From NCBI GenBank assembly GCA_003599575.1, contig QZKV01000061.1, positions 1 to 48,829 on the forward strand: DNA of 48,829 nucleotides. The letters run 5' to 3'. Shown here piece after piece: positions 9,321 through 17,737 of this stretch. The translations under genes and the position numbers were made by a program. Position 1 is the first letter of the stretch, and each line of letters starts with the position of its first letter. The stretch comes from Desulfobacteraceae bacterium. GTDB taxonomy: Bacteria > Desulfobacterota > Desulfobacteria > Desulfobacterales > Desulfosarcinaceae. Under the pieces are notes generated by a model, which searched no databases, had not been told where the DNA came from, and saw only the letters and a list, made by a program, of their open reading frames with translations.

Positions 9321-10318
9321 CTAGTACCCCTCCAGCCTGAAATCCGAGAAAAGCATGGGAAAAGCGGCAATGGCAGCAAAGCACACATATCCGAGCACGG
9401 AGAACAGGCACAGTCTTTTTTGCAGCCGCGGGACCGTCGATTGAAGGGAAACGACATTCCGGTAGCGACCGGTCAGCCCGACGCCCGCGCCGGCAATGCC
9501 GCCCATGAACAGAGACAGGTACAGCGGATAACCGATAAATCCATAATCGCTCTGCAACAGGCAAAAAGGACAGTGATGGGTAGGCAATTCATAGTAGTAA
9601 ACCGATATCACACCGATGACCGCGGCGATTCCGAAGAGCAGCAGACCGGCGCTCAGGATGCCGAAAACGCGTGCCCCGCGGCCGGTGGTCCACAGATGGA
9701 TGCCGCTGCGCAAATGGATCGCGATACCCAAAAACAGAAGCACCTTGGTGCCGTAGGACGGCAGCGCTGCCAGATCGCCGCTGATCGCTTGCGTATCCTG
9801 GCTGAACAGCGTGCCGCAGCAAGAGGTGATCACGTCTGCGCGCAGTGCGCCGAAATACTTTAATGTCAACCAACTGTCCAGGCCCAGTAGGACGGCGATC
9901 GCAATCAAAAAGCGGTATTTGGTCCGGATCAGGGGGTAGTCATAGGCCTGTCCGTCCAGGTGGTTTAAAATAAGCCACAGACCGCACAAGGAAAAATTGA
10001 GCACCTTGATCATCAAGAGCGGATAGCCATATGCATTGACGTTGAAGGTACCGGCCGCACACATGGCCCCCACGAACAGGCGGTGGAGATGATCGCCGGT
10101 GAAGACAAAAAGAAAGGTTGTAAACAGCACCAGTCCGAACAGGTAGGCCATCGTGGTGGAAATCAGGTATGTTTTGCGCTCCAGGACCATCTGGTGCTCG
10201 CTGCCGCTGTTTAAATCCCATCCGCGGATGATGCGCAATCCGAAGGATGCGGCAAAAGCCGCGTAGGCGCTCACCATCAATGTACCGGCGACGATGGCGA
10301 TGATGGCCGGATTGAGCA

Positions 10319-10319
<1 letters not shown>
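9321..10319 (-). CDS. Polytopic membrane protein with CC and CPFC cysteine pairs, unknown family
   Basis: 332 residues with about eight hydrophobic helices and no known-family match that I can name. Two cysteine features stand out. One is a vicinal pair in VITSCCGTLF, in the loop before a short amphipathic segment. The other is a CxxC in THHCPFCLLQ at the start of a later helix. Two cysteine pairs at membrane boundaries recall DsbB/VKOR thiol oxidases, but the rest of the sequence does not let me assign it to them; copper binding is equally plausible. The start ATG overlaps the stop of the upstream ATPase gene (TGATG), so the two are translationally coupled and the protein probably works with that ABC transporter. 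A TTG three bases further upstream is also possible. Confidence 0.7.
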
Positions 10320-11008
<689 letters not shown>

Positions 11009-11037
11009 GGGAGTATTAGGTCCTTTTTTCGGAATCT

Positions 11038-12174
11038 CTATCGCATCACCGTATCCGGATCGGTACTGGCGGCGCGCCAGGCCGGCACAAGCGTGATCAG
11101 CAGATAAGGCCCCACGCTCAAGCCGAAAACCGCTGAAAGCTGATACGCATTGAAAACGGGAGTCAACTCAAACGATGGATAGAGAATCGCCCATCCCTTG
11201 AGCGCATGCTCGAAGGGTGAGCCGTCCGCCCAGAAAACATAGGCGTAAGCTGCGGCCGTGCCCAGCACGAAGGCCGTCAGGCAGATGGTCAGGCCTTCCC
11301 AGAACTTGAGCAGCAGTACATCGGCCGTGTCCCAGCCCAGGGCCTTGAGAATGCCGATCTCGCTTTTCTCTTCCGCGGTCAAGCCCGTGGCCTTGTCCCA
11401 GGCGAAAATCAGAAAAGAGATGATGGCGGCGCTGAGCAAGACGACGACGTAGCCGCCGCGCCAGTCGAAAAGACTTCCATACGTGCGCGCTATTTCTTCG
11501 CGCAGCACCGGACGGGTGTCGGGCAGTCTTTCCACCACTTTTTCGGCGATGGTGGGGCATTCCGCAAGGTTGCGGATCCGGGCGGTTATATCGGTCGCGA
11601 ATCCTTCCGCGATGCCGAAGATGCGTCGAAAAGCGGGTGTGCTGACCAGGATCAGGTCCGAGGAGACCAGGGCCGTATCCGCGCTGAATTCGTCCCGAAT
11701 CCGCAAAGCCACCGGTTCTCCGGTATAGGCCTTGAAAAACAGCATGCTGTCCTGCGTCCCCTGCCAGGTGCGGCGCACACCTTCGCCGATAATGATTTGA
11801 TCTTCCTGCAAGTCGAAGAGTTCAGTGGCCATCACGGTATAATTGGCCCGCGAGGCCGGGTGATAGTAGTATCCCCAAAGCCGGGCTTCCACATTGCGGA
11901 CACCGCGTATGGACCTGATTTTTTCAATGTAGGCGAGAGGGATCAATTCATGCCGTCCGGCCAAGTTGCGCTGGACGATCATTTCCGGCGCGCCGGCCAA
12001 AACCCTTTCGGCCTCACCGCGAATGGCTTCGGTGAACAGCAGCACGGCGTTGAGCAGGAATACCACAAGGGCGAAGACCAGCACCAGGGAGATGTTCTTG
12101 GCCTTGCGCCGCATCAGCGCGGAAAGCGTGAAATCCAGAAAATAGCGATGCCGTTCGATCCAGCGCATGTTCAT
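11038..12174 (-). CDS. FtsX/MacB-family ABC permease
   Basis: 378 residues. One N-terminal helix (SLVLVFALVVFLLNAVLLF, about residues 29-47) precedes a large periplasmic domain of about 190 residues. Three C-terminal helices follow (GGYVVVLLSAAIISFLIFAW; LTICLTAFVLGTAAAYAYVF; SVGPYLLITLVPAW), with the conserved cytoplasmic segment SEIGILKALGWDTADVL between the first two. This is the FtsX/MacB permease layout. The start ATG overlaps the stop of the small upstream membrane gene (ATGA), which indicates coupling. It pairs with the ATPase just downstream. In copper contexts, NosL is often accompanied by NosDFY ABC transporters, but this permease is of the FtsX type and not NosY. Confidence 0.9.
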   Translation of the reverse strand: MNMRWIERHRYFLDFTLSALMRRKAKNISLVLVFALVVFLLNAVLLFTEAIRGEAERVLAGAPEMIVQRNLAGRHELIPLAYIEKIRSIRGVRNVEARLWGYYYHPASRANYTVMATELFDLQEDQIIIGEGVRRTWQGTQDSMLFFKAYTGEPVALRIRDEFSADTALVSSDLILVSTPAFRRIFGIAEGFATDITARIRNLAECPTIAEKVVERLPDTRPVLREEIARTYGSLFDWRGGYVVVLLSAAIISFLIFAWDKATGLTAEEKSEIGILKALGWDTADVLLLKFWEGLTICLTAFVLGTAAAYAYVFWADGSPFEHALKGWAILYPSFELTPVFNAYQLSAVFGLSVGPYLLITLVPAWRAASTDPDTVMR

Positions 12175-12500
12175 GGTTTGCTTGAGCCCCCCTTCGACCG
12201 CGCCGGTAGCGGCGTATAGCGAACCGGCGGCATGGTCAGCCCGCCGGAAGGAAAGTGTTCAAAACTCATCGGATGGTCCTGGAAAGCTGAAAAAAGGTCG
12301 GCCTGGGACAGGTGACGGGTATAGCGCGCCTCCGTAAACAGGCACAAATCGGTGAGTTGCAGCATTCCCACCAACAATTTTCTCTGAGCCTGGTCCCGCC
12401 TGTGTCCCGGCATGTCCAAAAACGGGTGGATCACCATGAAGAACAGGAGCATGGCGCTGCAGATAAGCATGAAAATGATATAGAAAGATGATTTTCTCAC
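12171..12500 (-). CDS. Small single-pass membrane protein, unknown function
   Basis: 109 residues from a GTG start. One hydrophobic segment lies at residues about 6-26 (FYIIFMLICSAMLLFFMVIHP). It is followed by a polar periplasmic part with no cysteines but several His and Met (HPFLDMPGHRR, DHPMSFEHFPSGGLTMPP). I do not recognise a family. Its TGA overlaps the ATG of the FtsX-type permease, and NosL lies 96 bases upstream, so it is probably an accessory part of that ABC system. No clean Shine-Dalgarno is visible. The coupling is the main reason to accept it as a gene. Confidence 0.65.
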   Translation of the reverse strand: MRKSSFYIIFMLICSAMLLFFMVIHPFLDMPGHRRDQAQRKLLVGMLQLTDLCLFTEARYTRHLSQADLFSAFQDHPMSFEHFPSGGLTMPPVRYTPLPARSKGGSSKP

Positions 12501-12596
12501 GTCCCGGCCCTGTACTGAAGGCAGAAATAATCATGGTGATCTCGAAAAAAACCCTGCGCGCGTCCCTGCTTTTATCGAGAAAACACTGAACCGCGT

Positions 12597-13094
12597 TCAA
12601 TCCAACTGGTCGATGACGGCCCTGGATATCTGGTCGAAAGTCAAAATCTTTGTTCCGCCATGATCATTTTTGAATTCTTCGGCCGCTGCCTGAGTTTTAA
12701 ATGGGATCGGTTCCTTGCCCATAGGCCCGAAAACATCGCTGCCGATCACATAAAAAGCCGCCCTGGCATTGATGATCTGCATGTCATAGTACTCGGTTAC
12801 CCGCATGACAGCAATATCAGCCGCGGTCTTGCCCGGGTTGTATTTAGCCACATTGAAATAATACTTGAAAAGATCCTTGGCCCCGTCGAAAAAGAAGGTC
12901 TTGCCGTCCGCAAAGCTGATCTGTCCTACCCAGTCTGGATACTTGTAAACAAACATTCCGCAAACCGGGCACTTATCTTTTTTCCCCGGTGAGGCTGGTT
13001 TTGGATCCGCCGCCGCAGCCAACGCCATCGCCATGAAGAACAGCGCGATCGTCGGGATGAGGAATTTTTGCATCGTGCGACCAATCCAATTCAT
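12597..13094 (-). CDS. nosL: NosL-family periplasmic copper-binding protein
   Basis: 165 residues. It has a signal peptide (hydrophobic core about residues 12-28, then AAAADPKP) and the diagnostic motif CPVCGM at 42-47. The family fold follows, with YKYPDWVGQISFADGKTFFFDG and a C-terminal YYD-containing segment. NosL binds Cu(I) through Cys and Met residues and delivers copper to the nitrous oxide reductase CuZ site; homologues without a nos cluster are common. No nosZ is present here, so delivery to the multicopper oxidases downstream of the sigma-54 promoter, or to CusB, is a reasonable inference. Its ATG overlaps the TGA of the lipoprotein gene (ATGA), indicating coupling. The lack of a lipobox makes it a soluble periplasmic or signal-anchored version. 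Confidence 0.88.
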   Translation of the reverse strand: MNWIGRTMQKFLIPTIALFFMAMALAAAADPKPASPGKKDKCPVCGMFVYKYPDWVGQISFADGKTFFFDGAKDLFKYYFNVAKYNPGKTAADIAVMRVTEYYDMQIINARAAFYVIGSDVFGPMGKEPIPFKTQAAAEEFKNDHGGTKILTFDQISRAVIDQLD

Positions 13095-13558
13095 TCTACG
13101 GTAAGATTTTCCATCCGCAAGTCGCCGAGCACCACGGTTACTGCGCTGCCCCGTTTTACGATGCCGCCGCTTGAAAACATGACCGCGTAAACGCGCCCTG
13201 CTACCGGTTTGATGCCGGTGCCGCGCAGTTGGCCTACCTTCGTGAGCGGCACGGGCAGTTTCGCGCTCGTGGCCTGATCGATGAGGTAGGCTTCATCTCC
13301 CCGGTGCATTACGTTTTGCGCTTTTTCGGGATCGGTTACGCGATAGCGGAAATCGACCAGATGGCCCACTGCGGTCAGGCGTATCCCTTCCACATGGATG
13401 CCCCAACTGGCCTCTGGTTCGCCGGCCTGCATCCGATCATCCTGGGTGGCGACACCTGTGGATGACGCGCAACTCATGATTAGAATGGCAAAAAAAAGGC
13501 TCAACAAAATAGCCCATGTGGGTGAGGGGACTTTTAAAATGCTCTGTCTGTTGTGCAT
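13091..13558 (-). CDS. Predicted lipoprotein, copper-cluster associated, unknown function
   Basis: 155 residues. The start at 13558 is supported by GGAGG six bases upstream; a longer frame to 13639 has no such site. The signal peptide ends in a lipobox-like ILIMSC, so the mature protein begins with Cys (about residue 31) and would be lipid-anchored. The mature part, about 125 residues, is beta-rich (EGIRLTAVGHLVDFRYRV, GRVYAVMFSSGGIVKRGSAVTVVLGD) and has no extra cysteines. It is translationally coupled to nosL, which suggests a joint periplasmic role. I recognise no named family. Confidence 0.8.
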   Translation of the reverse strand: MHNRQSILKVPSPTWAILLSLFFAILIMSCASSTGVATQDDRMQAGEPEASWGIHVEGIRLTAVGHLVDFRYRVTDPEKAQNVMHRGDEAYLIDQATSAKLPVPLTKVGQLRGTGIKPVAGRVYAVMFSSGGIVKRGSAVTVVLGDLRMENLTVE

Positions 13559-13672
13559 CGCAACCTCCGCAATTTTTTTCTCTGGTCGATGAGATCGGTC
13601 ACTCCCATCGGCGTCACAGATGGTTAAAAAGCATACCACGTCAAATGATTCGAATAAAGCCGCGATCCCTGT

Positions 13673-14323
13673 TCAAGGTGAAGTCGAAGGCCCATTTTTA
13701 TCCCTGTTCATTTCAGCCAGGATCTGCTGGTATTCTTCCCTGCTGATTTTGCCGGACGCGAGCATCTGGTCAATGAACGATTTGATCTCCTGATCCAGTT
13801 GTTCGATATCTGCGGGGGGCGCTTTCGATGTTTGCACGGCTTGATTATCGTTTGCATAGTTGAAAGACGGTTCGCCGGTCATGGAAGACTGTCGCAGCGG
13901 CCGCTCGATCCGTGCGGGGACTCTCGTAAATCGAACAATGGCTTCCCCCTGGTAGATGGTCAGCTCGCTGACCGCGGCGACACCGCCATTCGCGGAATCG
14001 GCACCGCCCACAATCAAGGTGTAATTATACCTGTTGTTGCGGATGATCTTACGGATGAGCTCTTCGGAGGTGATGTTTTCGAAACGAAGGCTGATGTTGC
14101 CCGGCAGCACGCCACTGACCGTGCAACCAAAATCCCTACCCTGTAGCAGATCCCGCAGAACTCCGCTGACAGGCACATCCTTCAACTCCCCGCTCAGCCG
14201 GCCGTTGTTCCATTTCACTCCCGGCTCGGTGAGATATTTTGGCCGGCTCTGGCTCAGAGCGGGCGGCGGCTGGAAGCTAAGCAGAAAAAGAATAGCCGGA
14301 TATAGTAAGCAGCGCACCCACAT
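13673..14323 (-). CDS. Exported protein with STN (secretin/TonB N-terminal) domain
   Basis: 216 residues. The ATG at 14323 has GAGGAA upstream; the frame stays open to 14494 but without a signal peptide at that end. A signal peptide (about 1-24, ending PPALSQS) precedes an STN-like module at about 35-105 (VKWNNGRLSGELKDVPVSGVL, then LRFENITSEELIRKII). This module normally sits at the N-terminus of secretins and TonB-dependent receptors, but no barrel follows here. The C-terminal 80 residues are polar and end in a helical segment (EQLDQEIKSFIDQMLASGK). It lies 44 bases downstream of the subtilase gene. It may be a periplasmic partner of a secretin or other outer-membrane channel encoded elsewhere. 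Confidence 0.75.
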   Translation of the reverse strand: MWVRCLLYPAILFLLSFQPPPALSQSRPKYLTEPGVKWNNGRLSGELKDVPVSGVLRDLLQGRDFGCTVSGVLPGNISLRFENITSEELIRKIIRNNRYNYTLIVGGADSANGGVAAVSELTIYQGEAIVRFTRVPARIERPLRQSSMTGEPSFNYANDNQAVQTSKAPPADIEQLDQEIKSFIDQMLASGKISREEYQQILAEMNRDKNGPSTSP

Positions 14324-14367
14324 GGCATTCCTCGCTGGCAACAATTTGATTGACCTGCTGTTCTGCA

Positions 14368-16326
14368 TCATTGGCAAACAAGGCAATTGCTGCGGCCGTA
14401 GTCCTTTCGCAATAATACCAGATCGGTCAAGTTGACTATCAAGTCGCCGTTGATGTCTCCGATACACTGTTCCTGCGGGGGAAGTTGACGACAATCCTCT
14501 CCGTAATTTGACCGCAACAGGACTAAATCGCTTAAATTAATGGTACCATCATCGTTTAAATCCGCCGGACATGTGTTTTGGCATGCAGTCGTTGTTGAGC
14601 TTTCAGCGCCCTCGATGCCATTGACAACAACAATGCCTGGATCGCTTGCTGCATTGACAAGCATTACCCAGCGGTTTGAAGCATTATCCCAGTTCATCGG
14701 ACCGAAGCCTTCCAGATTCAAAGCCGCCGCCTCCGCCAGAGCGCTGGTGGCGTGAACTTTCAATACATTGGTGTCGACGCGATAAACGGCGCTGCCGATG
14801 ACGATGGACAGATCATAACCGTTGCAGTCCTGATCGACGCCATCGCCTTTGATTTCCGTCGAGCTGGGATGAATGCCGGCATCGGCGTCATCGCAATCCT
14901 GCGCTGTCCCGCAGACCGCTTCGAGGTAGTAGCCGTCGCCGTCACCGTCGGTGCACCCGGCCTGCAGTCGATATGCCGCCAGCACGTCGATCATTCCGTG
15001 GCCGTAGTCGTTGTCCGGCCCGGTCGCACCCAGATCGACGGCCGATTGCTTCAGGGCGGTTTCCAGTTCTGATACGCTCGTGCCTGGAAGCGCTTCCAGC
15101 AGCAGGGCCAAGGCGCCGCTGACATGCGGGGCGGCGAAAGAGGTCCCGGTAACGACCGTATATGCGTTAGGCAATGTGCCGTTGAGGCTGAGGCCGGCGG
15201 TCCTGACACTTAACCCCGGGGCCACCGCTTCCGGGTATGCATCATCAGCCGCATCGCAAGCGCCCGGACCTCTGCTGCTGAGGCTGACGATATCCTGGGT
15301 GGATGAAACCATACCTACCGCGAAGCTTTCCGGATTGTTGGACGGGCTGATACTGGTGGCCGGCCCCGGACCTTCGTTGCCGGCCGAAAAGACGACGGCG
15401 ATGCCGGCGGCCCGCAAAAGTTGAAGGTCGGTTTGGAATTCCAGCATGCATTCGTTGACCAGCCCGTCATACCCCCACGAGTTGTTCACGATATCGGGCG
15501 CATCGTCGGTAGCGGGATTCTGATCCGGGTCGAGCAGCCACTGGAAACCGGCGTGGATGACGCTCGTTGAGGCATCCCCGGCATCGTTGAAAATCTTCAC
15601 CGCGATCCATTGCGCCCCCGGCGCAATGCCGATGGCCGTCCCGGTGGCGTCACCGCCCAGCATGACCCCCATCGTGCCGGTTCCGTGTCCGCTCTTGTCA
15701 TACGGTACGGCCGGGTGCTGCCCATTGGGGTCGAACCAGCTGTTGGCCCCGCCGCGCCAGCGGCCGGCCAGGTCATTGTGCTGGAAATCTACCCCGCTGT
15801 CCATGCTGGCTACGACGATGCCGGATCCGTTGATTCCCATCTGCCACAAGGCAGGCGCACGGACGGCGTCGATATTCCACTCGACCGGCGCCGCCCCGGC
15901 CGCCATGACCTCGGGCAGATGGATGACCTCATCCAGTCGCACGCTGGCGACGCCGGGAAAAGAACGCAACAGCCGTTCGACCGCGGATGCGGGTACGTGC
16001 GCCGCCATGCCGTTGATTATCCATAGCTCGCGCACCTTGCGGGCCGAGTTGTTTTGTAAAAAATTTTTCAGCGGAGGCAGTTTCAGGGCCGCTTTGCTGC
16101 GCAAGGCCGAAACGAGCTTGCGCCGCCGAACGGACCGCAAGCGGTCGCGGTATGTACCGGCATCGACCCGATCGGCCAGGGTGATGATCACCGGGATCTC
16201 GGCATCGGGTGCGGCAGCGTTCAAGCGCGACTGCAGCCCTGGGGATAAGACCTCCGCGCCGGCGATTAGGACCGGTGATGGCGCCATTAAGAAAATCAGA
16301 AGAACGGTGCAGAAAAGCTTGCGCAT
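14368..16326 (-). CDS. Subtilisin-like (S8) serine protease with MopE-like motif and C-terminal cysteine-framed dockerin
   Basis: 652 residues. A signal peptide (1-24) is followed by an I9-like propeptide (about 43-135). The catalytic domain (about 150-455) has Asp176 (SMDSGVD), His214 (SGHGTGT), oxyanion Asn317 (SAGNEGP) and Ser396 (GTSFAAPH), so it should be active. Residues about 455-505 carry a DGDGDGY / DCDDADAGIHP / DGVDQDCNGYD motif of the type found in copper- or calcium-binding MopE-like proteins. The C-terminus (586-652) is a duplicated dockerin type I module with loops DLNDDGTINLSD and DINGDLIVNLTD, framed by four cysteines. The protein is probably secreted and either docks to a cohesin or matures its neighbours. 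SD GAGG lies about 10 bases before the ATG. Confidence 0.92.
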   Translation of the reverse strand: MRKLFCTVLLIFLMAPSPVLIAGAEVLSPGLQSRLNAAAPDAEIPVIITLADRVDAGTYRDRLRSVRRRKLVSALRSKAALKLPPLKNFLQNNSARKVRELWIINGMAAHVPASAVERLLRSFPGVASVRLDEVIHLPEVMAAGAAPVEWNIDAVRAPALWQMGINGSGIVVASMDSGVDFQHNDLAGRWRGGANSWFDPNGQHPAVPYDKSGHGTGTMGVMLGGDATGTAIGIAPGAQWIAVKIFNDAGDASTSVIHAGFQWLLDPDQNPATDDAPDIVNNSWGYDGLVNECMLEFQTDLQLLRAAGIAVVFSAGNEGPGPATSISPSNNPESFAVGMVSSTQDIVSLSSRGPGACDAADDAYPEAVAPGLSVRTAGLSLNGTLPNAYTVVTGTSFAAPHVSGALALLLEALPGTSVSELETALKQSAVDLGATGPDNDYGHGMIDVLAAYRLQAGCTDGDGDGYYLEAVCGTAQDCDDADAGIHPSSTEIKGDGVDQDCNGYDLSIVIGSAVYRVDTNVLKVHATSALAEAAALNLEGFGPMNWDNASNRWVMLVNAASDPGIVVVNGIEGAESSTTTACQNTCPADLNDDGTINLSDLVLLRSNYGEDCRQLPPQEQCIGDINGDLIVNLTDLVLLRKDYGRSNCLVCQ

Positions 16327-16359
16327 GAGTATCGATCCTCAATGCAATTTCAGATCAAA

Positions 16360-16428
16360 GTCCGGTGAAAAGCAGATCAACACCGGACGAAAGACCTGCA
16401 TCGGCATGGTTATGGCGATGCAGGTCTT
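16360..16428 (-). other. Two perfect hairpins upstream of the protease gene
   Basis: Between the VPLPA protein gene and the protease gene there are two inverted repeats. The first has 13-base arms AAGACCTGCATCG (16391-16403) and its complement (16416-16428). The second has 8-base arms GTCCGGTG (16360-16367) and CACCGGAC (16381-16388). Neither is followed by a strong T-tract on the transcribed strand. They may stabilise or attenuate the message at this junction of the operon. Confidence 0.6.
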
Positions 16429-16468
16429 CACCCCTAGCTGATTCTACTTCAGCTTTATAGCAAACGAC

Positions 16469-17077
16469 TTAAAAACCGATTCTTCTGCGCAGCCCCAACA
16501 GGCCGAGCAGTCCGGAGCCAAGCAGCAGCAAGGCCGGCGGAACCGGCACGGCATTCAAGGTCACAGTGGCATAAATATCGGCCGTGCCGTCCGGTCCCTG
16601 CCACAGCCAGTTGAAGTGGTTCACATCGCTCAGGTCGACCGAAAAGTCGATACCTGAACTCGTGACGATACGCACCGGATCCATCCATTCAAGATTCCAT
16701 CCCTGGAAGAAATTCCACAGGGCGGAGAAGCCCACGGACGAACCGCCGATGCTTTGGACCAGATCCGGGCTGTCGAAGTCGACGAACGCCGTGACCCCGG
16801 CAGGTTGAAGATCGTCACGGTTGATCCATGACTCGGTGGTTCCGATGGTGGCGAAATAAAAAGAACCGGAGGTCTGCCCGACGTCCAGATCGAAGAAAAT
16901 GTCGTCCAAATCGGGATTCATCTGGACAACATCCAGCCGGAGGGCAGCGTTGGTCGCCGAAGTATCGATCGAGGAGCCCGCGCCCATGTCGAAGACAAAG
17001 GCCAGGGCTTTCCCGTTGACCGCTACGCCTATGACGACCCATCCAAGCAGGATGAGCACCTTCAACGCTATTTTCAT
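16469..17077 (-). CDS. VPLPA-CTERM sorting-domain protein, unknown function
   Basis: 202 residues from the ATG at 17077, which has GAGGTG eight bases upstream. The signal peptide is at about 1-24. The mature part is acidic and beta-rich (DIFFDLDVGQTSGSFYFATIG, GIDFSVDLSDVNHFNW), without cysteines. The last 28 residues are a sorting signal: NAVPVPPALLLLGSG, a short hydrophobic helix, then a basic end RRRIGF. This matches the VPLPA-CTERM variant of PEP-CTERM that is processed by exosortase XrtD, which is encoded in this window at 44985. The product should be sorted to, and probably glycosylated at, the cell surface. It follows the cohesin-like gene by 52 bases. The ligand or partner is unknown. 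Confidence 0.88.
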   Translation of the reverse strand: MKIALKVLILLGWVVIGVAVNGKALAFVFDMGAGSSIDTSATNAALRLDVVQMNPDLDDIFFDLDVGQTSGSFYFATIGTTESWINRDDLQPAGVTAFVDFDSPDLVQSIGGSSVGFSALWNFFQGWNLEWMDPVRIVTSSGIDFSVDLSDVNHFNWLWQGPDGTADIYATVTLNAVPVPPALLLLGSGLLGLLGLRRRIGF

Positions 17078-17129
17078 AGGTTTGCACCTCATCTGTTTTA
17101 CTCTTGGTGAATGCTTCGAGATACGGCCA

Positions 17130-17687
17130 TTAGCTTCTTTTCTTTCGCCCCAGGCCCACAAGGCTTATCAGACCGGAGCCCAGCAGCAAGAGCGAGCCGG
17201 GAATCGGCACTGCGTTTACTGAAACCGAGGTTCCCACCTCATTGAAAGACAGGCTTGCGAAAACTTCATCAAAATTGATGTCAAACCATGGTGAAATTGC
17301 ACTCAACGCAAAATCAGCCGTACCGATGTCTTGCGCCAAAAAAGACAGTGTGCCGATATCGAGATCCTGATTTATAGCAAAGCCATTAGTGAAGTCGGGT
17401 GTTGAGAAATCAATTGTGGAGTCGGGATAAGCAGCCGCCGTGTCTATGTCGGCTCCCGGAGTAAGGCCCTGAAATGTCACCAGCGCAGGGTTGAAGGTGA
17501 AGCTCAGGGTTCCACCGAACAAACCGGCCGTGTCGGTATTGAGAATCAGGTCAAGATCAAATTGGTTGCCCACCAAAACAGAAGATCCTTGTACTGGAAC
17601 CAGGCTGAGCGTAATTGCAGCCTGAACGCCATTGACCATGATGACTGAGAACAAAGCAATCGAGACTAAAAAAAGCATCTTTTTCAT
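17130..17687 (-). CDS. Cohesin-like domain protein with VPLPA-CTERM anchor
   Basis: 185 residues. Signal peptide 1-23 (VQA), then one domain of about 130 residues that fits the cohesin fold pattern. The features are LVGNQFDLDLILNTD, a glycine step (LFGGTLSFTFNP), LVTFQGLTPGAD, a later GTLSFLAQDIGTADFAL and the closing strand FNEVGTSVSVN. These correspond to the VGxxF / GxxFxLxYDP / xxPG / LxFxA positions of cohesins and of the cohesin-like domains in PEP-CTERM proteins. The C-terminus is a VPLPA-type signal: NAVPIPGSLLLLGSG, helix, GRKKRS. Cohesins bind dockerins, and three dockerin-bearing proteins are encoded in the same gene run, one directly upstream. It may therefore be their surface receptor. 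SD AAGGAG precedes the ATG. Binding itself is not shown by sequence. Confidence 0.82.
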   Translation of the reverse strand: MKKMLFLVSIALFSVIMVNGVQAAITLSLVPVQGSSVLVGNQFDLDLILNTDTAGLFGGTLSFTFNPALVTFQGLTPGADIDTAAAYPDSTIDFSTPDFTNGFAINQDLDIGTLSFLAQDIGTADFALSAISPWFDINFDEVFASLSFNEVGTSVSVNAVPIPGSLLLLGSGLISLVGLGRKKRS

Positions 17688-17737
17688 ATTAAGCTCCTTT
17701 TGATTGATTTATGACCTAAAACAGAAGTGCTTCAGAA

